Shown here: one piece after another, positions 12,883-16,407 of the stretch | Position numbering within the stretch: the first letter of the stretch is position 1 | Layout: the number at the start of each line of letters is the position of its first letter | Assembly (NCBI GenBank): GCA_042569785.1 | Contig: JBHPGW010000055.1 | Location: 1-16,407 of the forward strand | Reading direction: 5' to 3' | Origin: JBHPGW01 sp042569785 | GTDB taxonomy: Bacteria > Planctomycetota > Phycisphaerae > Sedimentisphaerales > Anaerobacaceae | DNA length: 16,407 nt | Translations under genes and position numbers: made by a program | The notes under the pieces: model-generated | Told to the model about the DNA's origin: nothing | The model's database searches: none | Seen by the model: the letters and a program-made list of their open reading frames with translations, nothing else

Positions 12883-13554
12883 CTATTCAGCCTGTAAAAT
12901 CAGCTGCATATCGTGGAGAGGTATCACCCCGCTCGTGGCGAGCTTGATCCTGCCGGCTGGATCGATGAAGAAAGCGCCGGGGATGTATTGTACATAATCG
13001 AATGGTGCAGGCAATGTGGTTATGTCAACGGGAGTGATCGCGTAATTGATCCTTTTGCCATAACGTTTCATAAAACGCTCGATCATTGCTGTTGTGTTGT
13101 TCGGCTGTATGTAAGAAATGCCCAGAATTGCCAATTTGTCTTTGCCTACAACGTTCTGCAGAGCGATCAGGCTTGGTATTTCTTCTCGGCATGGCGCACA
13201 CCATGTCGCCCAGAAAACAAGCATAACGTTTTTGCCTCGATAACCGCTTAGCTTGTGCCTGTTGCCCTGCAGGTCGGTTACTGTAAAGTCAGGCGCGTCT
13301 TTGCCATACCACTCTATGAAAGTCGCCCTCCACCCTCTGGCGGCTCTGACGACATCGACAAGTTTTGGTTTTGCAGGTGGAAGCAATGCTGCCGATTTTG
13401 CAATTTCATTGGGATCGATAACGGCTTGGTCGGACTGGATAAAAACGTGTTCGTGTTCGTGGTCGTTCTTAGGTTTAGTCCGTGCCGTGATCAGAATAGC
13501 TGCAAAAATCAGAATGACTATTATTACTAATATAGTCTTAAGCGTTTTACTCAT
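12883..13554 (-). CDS. TlpA-like membrane-anchored thioredoxin-fold protein
   Basis: 223 residues. An N-terminal signal-anchor (TLKTILVIIVILIFAAILI, residues 4-22) is followed by a His/Glu cluster (NDHEHEHV, 30-37) that could bind metal. A linker leads to a TlpA/ResA-type thioredoxin domain from about residue 84: DAPDFTVTDLQGNRHKLSGY, VMLVFWATWCAPCREEIPSL with the redox CXXC at Cys118-Cys122 (W-C-A-P-C), and the family Pro region near VQYIPGAFFIDPAGRI. It would reduce or exchange disulfides outside the cytoplasmic membrane. ATG 13554 has GGAG 7 bases upstream; an upstream in-frame start would only add residues before the signal-anchor. Divergent from queG, no cytochrome-maturation genes nearby, so the substrate is unknown. 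Confidence 0.88.
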   Translation of the reverse strand: MSKTLKTILVIIVILIFAAILITARTKPKNDHEHEHVFIQSDQAVIDPNEIAKSAALLPPAKPKLVDVVRAARGWRATFIEWYGKDAPDFTVTDLQGNRHKLSGYRGKNVMLVFWATWCAPCREEIPSLIALQNVVGKDKLAILGISYIQPNNTTAMIERFMKRYGKRINYAITPVDITTLPAPFDYVQYIPGAFFIDPAGRIKLATSGVIPLHDMQLILQAE

Positions 13555-13591
13555 TTGGGTTCTCCAATATATTAACTTCCGTAGTGACAAT

Positions 13592-13609
13592 TATAGTCTA
13601 ACTACTATA
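13592..13609. promoter_or_regulatory. Inverted repeat in the tlpA-queG divergent spacer
   Basis: TATAGT (13592-13597) and ACTATA (13604-13609) with CTAACT between them form a small palindrome in the 150-bp divergent spacer. A TATAAT on the minus strand overlaps it and would serve tlpA with a poor -35. It could be an operator, but it is short. Confidence 0.3.
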
Positions 13610-13707
13610 GCGAATAAAGGACTAAATTGTTCGTCTGGATGTTATTTTTGCCGGTTTACGGACAAAAGCAATTGCCCCGCCGGTATCCAATCAGGTATAA
13701 TTTATGG

Positions 13708-14628
13708 ATGGATATAAGTGGCACAATAAAAGAAAAGGCTATCGACCTCGGCTTTGATATTGTCGGGATAACGCAAGCCAAAGCCATAAGTAAGGCGGAC
13801 CAGCAGGCTTATACCAATTGGCTCGAAGCGGGATTTGCCGGTGAGCTTGATTATATGCATCGAAATTTCGACAAACGAATTAACCCTGCAAAGTTGTTAA
13901 AAAACGCGAAATCGGTAATATGTGTGGCACTTAATATAAAACGTGCGGACCAAAAAGCTGGTACGGTCGCCAATTTCGCCAGATATGAAGATTACCATCA
14001 ATTCATAAAAAAGCTATTATTCTGTTTAGCCGATTTTATCGTTTCTGCAGTTGGCGATAAATACCGGTTCAAGATATGCGTAGATTCTGCTCCTGTAGCG
14101 GAAAGGGCTTTAGCTGTCCGGGCAGGGATTGGCTTTATCGGCCGAAACCACATGCTCATCAATCCCAAATTCGGCCCCGAGATTCTGCTCGGCGAAATAA
14201 TCACCGATCTAAACTTACAGCCCGACAAACCGATAGCCGGCAGTTGCGGCAGCTGCAACAAATGTATAACCGCATGCCCCACCGGCGCCCTGCAACCAGA
14301 CAGCCAGTTCGATGCCCGTAAGTGTATCAGCTATTTGACCACAGAATATAAAGGCCGAATACCGAAAGAATTAGCAAAAAAATTCGGCAATAGAGTTTTC
14401 GGCTGCGACAAATGCGTACAAGCCTGCCCATTACAAAACAAAGCGCCAGCCTGCGCGAATACCGATTTTAAATATTCCCCTGAAATAGCAAACCTTGATC
14501 TGCAAGAAATATTGGAAATGAGCGAAGATAAATTCAAATCGAAATTCACCGGCACAGTAATAGAACGCCTGGGACTTGACCGACTACAACGCAACACCAG
14601 GATATGCCTTGAAAATAAAAAGAATTAA
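13708..14628 (+). CDS. queG: Epoxyqueuosine reductase
   Basis: 306 residues. QueG reduces epoxyqueuosine to queuosine in tRNA, using cobalamin and two [4Fe-4S] clusters. The N-terminal domain starts AIDLGFDIVGI; KICVDSAPVAERALAVRAG carries Asp126, the expected catalytic acid, and is followed by GFIGRNHMLINPKFG. Cluster ligands: C180-x2-C183-x2-C186-x3-C190-P (CGSCNKCITACP), then Cys206 and C233-x2-C236-x3-C240-P (CDKCVQACP). The C-terminal HEAT-like extension of long QueG forms is largely missing, giving the short form. ATG 13708 aligns with the family start; AGG lies about 11 bases upstream. With MnmE in the same window, two enzymes act on tRNA position 34. Confidence 0.95.
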   Translation: MDISGTIKEKAIDLGFDIVGITQAKAISKADQQAYTNWLEAGFAGELDYMHRNFDKRINPAKLLKNAKSVICVALNIKRADQKAGTVANFARYEDYHQFIKKLLFCLADFIVSAVGDKYRFKICVDSAPVAERALAVRAGIGFIGRNHMLINPKFGPEILLGEIITDLNLQPDKPIAGSCGSCNKCITACPTGALQPDSQFDARKCISYLTTEYKGRIPKELAKKFGNRVFGCDKCVQACPLQNKAPACANTDFKYSPEIANLDLQEILEMSEDKFKSKFTGTVIERLGLDRLQRNTRICLENKKN

Positions 14629-14650
14629 CCACCAACGCCCCCCTCTTTAT

Positions 14651-14700
14651 GTCATTCCTGCCAAGGGTCTCCGCCCGCGAAGGCGGGTGCCCGAATCCAT
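14651..14700. repeat. GTCATTCC-type palindromic repeat
   Basis: GTCATTCCTGCCAAG (14651-14665), a CCCGC/GCGGG hairpin (14674-14687) and CCGAATCCA. A shorter relative is at 15903-15928 (ATTCC...GGAAT). The hairpin is followed by a T-rich stretch (14701-14716) and could also end queG transcripts. Confidence 0.55.
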
Positions 14701-14741
14701 ATTTTTAATTTTTTACTTTAACTTTCACATTTCCTATGCAA

Positions 14742-14747
14742 TAATAC
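14742..14747 (+). promoter_or_regulatory. Candidate -10 box giving a leaderless mRNA
   Basis: TAATAC ends 6 bases before the ATG at 14754, and a weak -35-like TTAACT lies 18 bases upstream. No Shine-Dalgarno is present, so a transcript starting at or next to the ATG would explain translation. Confidence 0.4.
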
Positions 14748-14753
14748 CCCCAT

Positions 14754-15620
14754 ATGAAAAAGTCATTATCACATTTACCGCAATATAAACGAGATGAGCT
14801 AAAATTAGCCACCAGAATAATCCGCAAACAGTTCCCATCGGCCCACATGATAATCCTCTTTGGCTCTTATGCACGAGGCGACTGGGTCGAAGATACATAC
14901 ACACAAGGACACATAACATATGAATACACCTCTGATTTCGATATACTCGTCCTGACCAGACTAAAGAAAACCGCCGAAAATCACAGCAAACAAAGCACCG
15001 TCGATAACCTGATCATCCAGCGTAAAGCAATCAAAACACCTGTAAGCATCATATATCATAGCATAGGCCAGGTAAACTACCGGCTAAAACAGGGCCAATA
15101 CTTCTTTAGCGATATCAAAAAAGAAGGAATCCTCCTCTACGATACCGAAAAATTGAAATTAGAAAGAATAAGAAAACCAAGCCCAGCAAAAAGAAAACAG
15201 ATCGCACAAGAAGATTTCAAACAATGGTTCAAAAGCGCAAAAGAGTTTTATGGTTATTATGAAGATGGCTTGAAAAAACGTCAGTATAAAACCGCCGCTT
15301 TTCAACTTCACCAATCAGTAGAGCGTTTTTATTCCACAACTCTTTTAGTCTTCACCGGCTACAAGGGCAAGCGTCACAACATCGAAACATTAGGCCGAAG
15401 GGTTTCCGGCTATGACCCTGCATTTTTAAAAGTATTCCCAAGAGCAACAAAAGAACAGAACGAAAATTTCAAACTCCTAAAGAAAGCCTACATAGACGCC
15501 CGCTACAAAAAGGAATACAAAATCACAAAAAAACAACTAGAATACCTGGCAAAAAGAGTAAAGTTATTACAAAGATTAACCAAAAAAATCTGCAAACAAA
15601 AAATCGAGTCATTCATCTAA
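14754..15620 (+). CDS. Nucleotidyltransferase-HEPN fusion protein
   Basis: 288 residues. The N-terminal part (about 15-130) is a minimal nucleotidyltransferase of the polymerase-beta superfamily: ILFGSYARGDW then, after an insert, SDFDILVLT, giving metal ligands Asp61 and Asp63. The gap between Gly-Ser and the D-x-D is about 22 residues, longer than the GSX10DXD of MntA antitoxins. The C-terminal part (about 150-275) is HEPN-like: helices with AAFQLHQSVERFYSTTLLVF, YKGKRHNIETL and a late AYIDARYKKEYKIT. No clear R-x4-6-H RNase motif was found. In two-gene MNT-HEPN toxin-antitoxin pairs the transferase AMPylates the HEPN toxin; here both are one chain, which in known fusions is seen as a stand-alone protein of unclear role. 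Rich in Lys and AAA codons compared with its neighbours, suggesting acquisition. Confidence 0.82.
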   Translation: MKKSLSHLPQYKRDELKLATRIIRKQFPSAHMIILFGSYARGDWVEDTYTQGHITYEYTSDFDILVLTRLKKTAENHSKQSTVDNLIIQRKAIKTPVSIIYHSIGQVNYRLKQGQYFFSDIKKEGILLYDTEKLKLERIRKPSPAKRKQIAQEDFKQWFKSAKEFYGYYEDGLKKRQYKTAAFQLHQSVERFYSTTLLVFTGYKGKRHNIETLGRRVSGYDPAFLKVFPRATKEQNENFKLLKKAYIDARYKKEYKITKKQLEYLAKRVKLLQRLTKKICKQKIESFI

Positions 15621-15623
15621 TCG

Positions 15624-15725
15624 ACAAGCCCCCAATGTAAAATTGGGGGATAATATTTTAAAATGTTAGCCCCCTGCACTGCAGGGGGTTGTTTAGCCCC
15701 CAAGCCCGCTTGGGGGTAATTGCAA
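15624..15725. repeat. Three-hairpin palindrome cassette, copy 1
   Basis: Three perfect stem-loops in a row: CCCCCAAT/ATTGGGGG (15629-15649, 5-base loop), CCCCCTGCA/TGCAGGGGG (15670-15688, 1-base loop) and CCCCCAAGC/GCTTGGGGG (15697-15716, 2-base loop). Each is entered by AGCCCCC and left by GGGGG(A/T). The whole block recurs at 15971-16069. Confidence 0.85.
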
Positions 15726-15748
15726 AGAAAAAATAGAAAGTTTTGTTT

Positions 15749-15783
15749 AACCACGGATTAACACAGATTAACACCGATTTTTA
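15749..15783 (+). repeat. GGATTAACACAGATTAACAC phrase
   Basis: A run of ATTAACAC units after CCACG. A reverse-oriented relative is at 16211-16256, and looser relatives (GTGGTTAA) at 740-790. Confidence 0.6.
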
Positions 15784-15791
15784 ACATTTAG

Positions 15792-15850
15792 CCCCCCGAC
15801 GTGTCGGGGGGTTGCTTTTAACATTTAGCCCTGCCACCCGTGGGCAGGGC
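15792..15850. repeat. Two further C/G hairpins of the same palindrome family
   Basis: CCCCCCGAC/GTCGGGGGG (15792-15811, 2-base loop) and GCCCTGCC/GGCAGGGC (15828-15850). Both are preceded by the same AACATTTAGCCC, which marks them as units of one repeating design. Confidence 0.75.
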
Positions 15851-15970
15851 TTGTACCAATTCATCATTCGTTATTCCTCGTTCGATATTAAATATTCTAT
15901 CCGTCATTCCCGCCAAGACAGGAATCTATTTATATTATAAACAAAAAATCGAATTATCCATTTGACCCAG

Positions 15971-16069
15971 ACAAGCCCCCAATGTAAAATTGGGGGATAA
16001 TATTTTTTGTTAGCCCCCTGCACTGCAGGGGGTTGTTTAGCCCCCAAGCCCGCTTGGGGGTAATTGCAA
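15971..16069. repeat. Three-hairpin palindrome cassette, copy 2
   Basis: Near-identical to 15624-15725: hairpins at 15976-15996, 16014-16032 and 16041-16060. The only differences seen are a few bases in the A/T linker between hairpins 1 and 2. Confidence 0.85.
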
Positions 16070-16210
16070 GGAACATAGCAATGCGAGGAATTAAAAGTGT
16101 CCGGTACCTTTTCTAAGCCTCTATTTCTACCAGTTTTCTCCACGTTCTCTGTAGTTAATAATACCTCTAACTTCCCACCTTTGCAAACCAATTTTTTTCC
16201 TCTATATTTT

Positions 16211-16256
16211 CATCCGTGTTAATCTGCGTTAATCCGTGTCAAAAAAATCTGTGGTT
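16211..16256 (-). repeat. Inverted copy of the GGATTAACAC phrase
   Basis: CCGTGTTAATCTGCGTTAAT then CCGTGTC and CTGTGGTT: the reverse complement pattern of the 15749-15783 phrase, about 430 bases away. Confidence 0.6.
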
Positions 16257-16266
16257 TGAGAAATCA

Positions 16267-16407
16267 ATCAAACGCGCAGGTATGTGCGCAAAAACGCAAA
16301 AAACCGCACTTTTTCAGCACTTTTTTGCAAAAAACAGTACACTTTTTGCACATTTTTGCGCTTTTTTGCACTTTTACCTGCGCAAATGATTGAAAAAATC
16401 CCCATTT
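16267..16407. repeat. Dispersed element with GCGCAGGTA terminal inverted repeats, copy 2
   Basis: ATCAAAC plus GCGCAGGTA (16274-16282) and TACCTGCGC (16375-16383), followed by the same 24-base right flank as copy 1 (16384-16407), which reaches the window edge. The interior keeps the TTTTTGC(A/G)C iterations but is 20 bases shorter. Confidence 0.75.

Noticed and set aside
12650..12883. 77-codon minus frame between tlpA and rpmA
   Set aside because: Overlaps the rpmA promoter and the hairpin region; aromatic-rich translation of T-runs.
15620..16070. CRISPR array
   Set aside because: The repeats are self-complementary hairpins of varied core, only two cassette copies, no regular spacers and no cas genes.
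15904..16191. 95-codon minus frame in the hairpin cluster
   Set aside because: Translates palindrome arms (QAGLGAKQPPAVQGANK); no coding signal.

Overview
The window looks like a chromosomal segment of a moderate-GC planctomycete, most likely a Phycisphaerae/Sedimentisphaerales relative. This is inferred from three things: an ECF sigma factor coupled to a membrane protein that ends in an H-x-DG pseudopilin-type domain, divergent forms of housekeeping genes (MnmE, GpsA), and intergenic DNA packed with degenerate short repeat phrases and C/G-armed palindromes. No phage, CRISPR array, rRNA or tRNA gene was seen.

Layout. Positions 1-278 hold the 3' tail of a probable polyprenyl diphosphate synthase gene running into a remnant of an IS630-type transposase. 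Positions 279-1130 are repeat-derived spacer, with one member (514-674) of a dispersed element family that recurs at the right edge of the window (16267-16407), and one doubtful minus-strand ORF. Positions 1155-2990 are a self-contained transcription unit: promoter, ECF sigma factor, overlapping membrane regulator, terminator. Positions 2980-3882 (minus) are a STAS-domain gene plus a tandem-ACT gene with their own promoter. Positions 3883-4292 are another repeat-rich spacer leading to a consensus-like promoter and gpsA.

The long minus-strand block 5410-13554 reads, in transcription order: tlpA-like thioredoxin; rpmA (L27) with its own promoter and terminator; obg, coaX and mnmE tightly spaced as one unit; then an AAA/STAND-type ATPase with its own promoter and palindrome, overlapping mutS by 4 bases. 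Divergent from tlpA is queG (plus), followed by a nucleotidyltransferase-HEPN fusion gene that may be transcribed without a leader. The last 790 bases are non-coding and hold a duplicated 100-bp cassette of three perfect C/G hairpins, two more related hairpins, inverted copies of a GGATTAACAC phrase and the second copy of the GCGCAGGTA-ended element.

Functionally the block mixes translation and ribosome assembly (L27, Obg), tRNA modification (MnmE, QueG), cofactor and lipid synthesis (CoaX, GpsA), mismatch repair (MutS) and signalling (sigma/membrane regulator, STAS, ACT). The most unusual points are the GCGCAGGTA element pair, the hairpin cassette duplication, the MnmE homologue lacking the C-terminal Cys motif, the ATPase coupled to MutS, the competing hairpins upstream of rpmA, and the sigma regulator fused to a pseudopilin-like domain.
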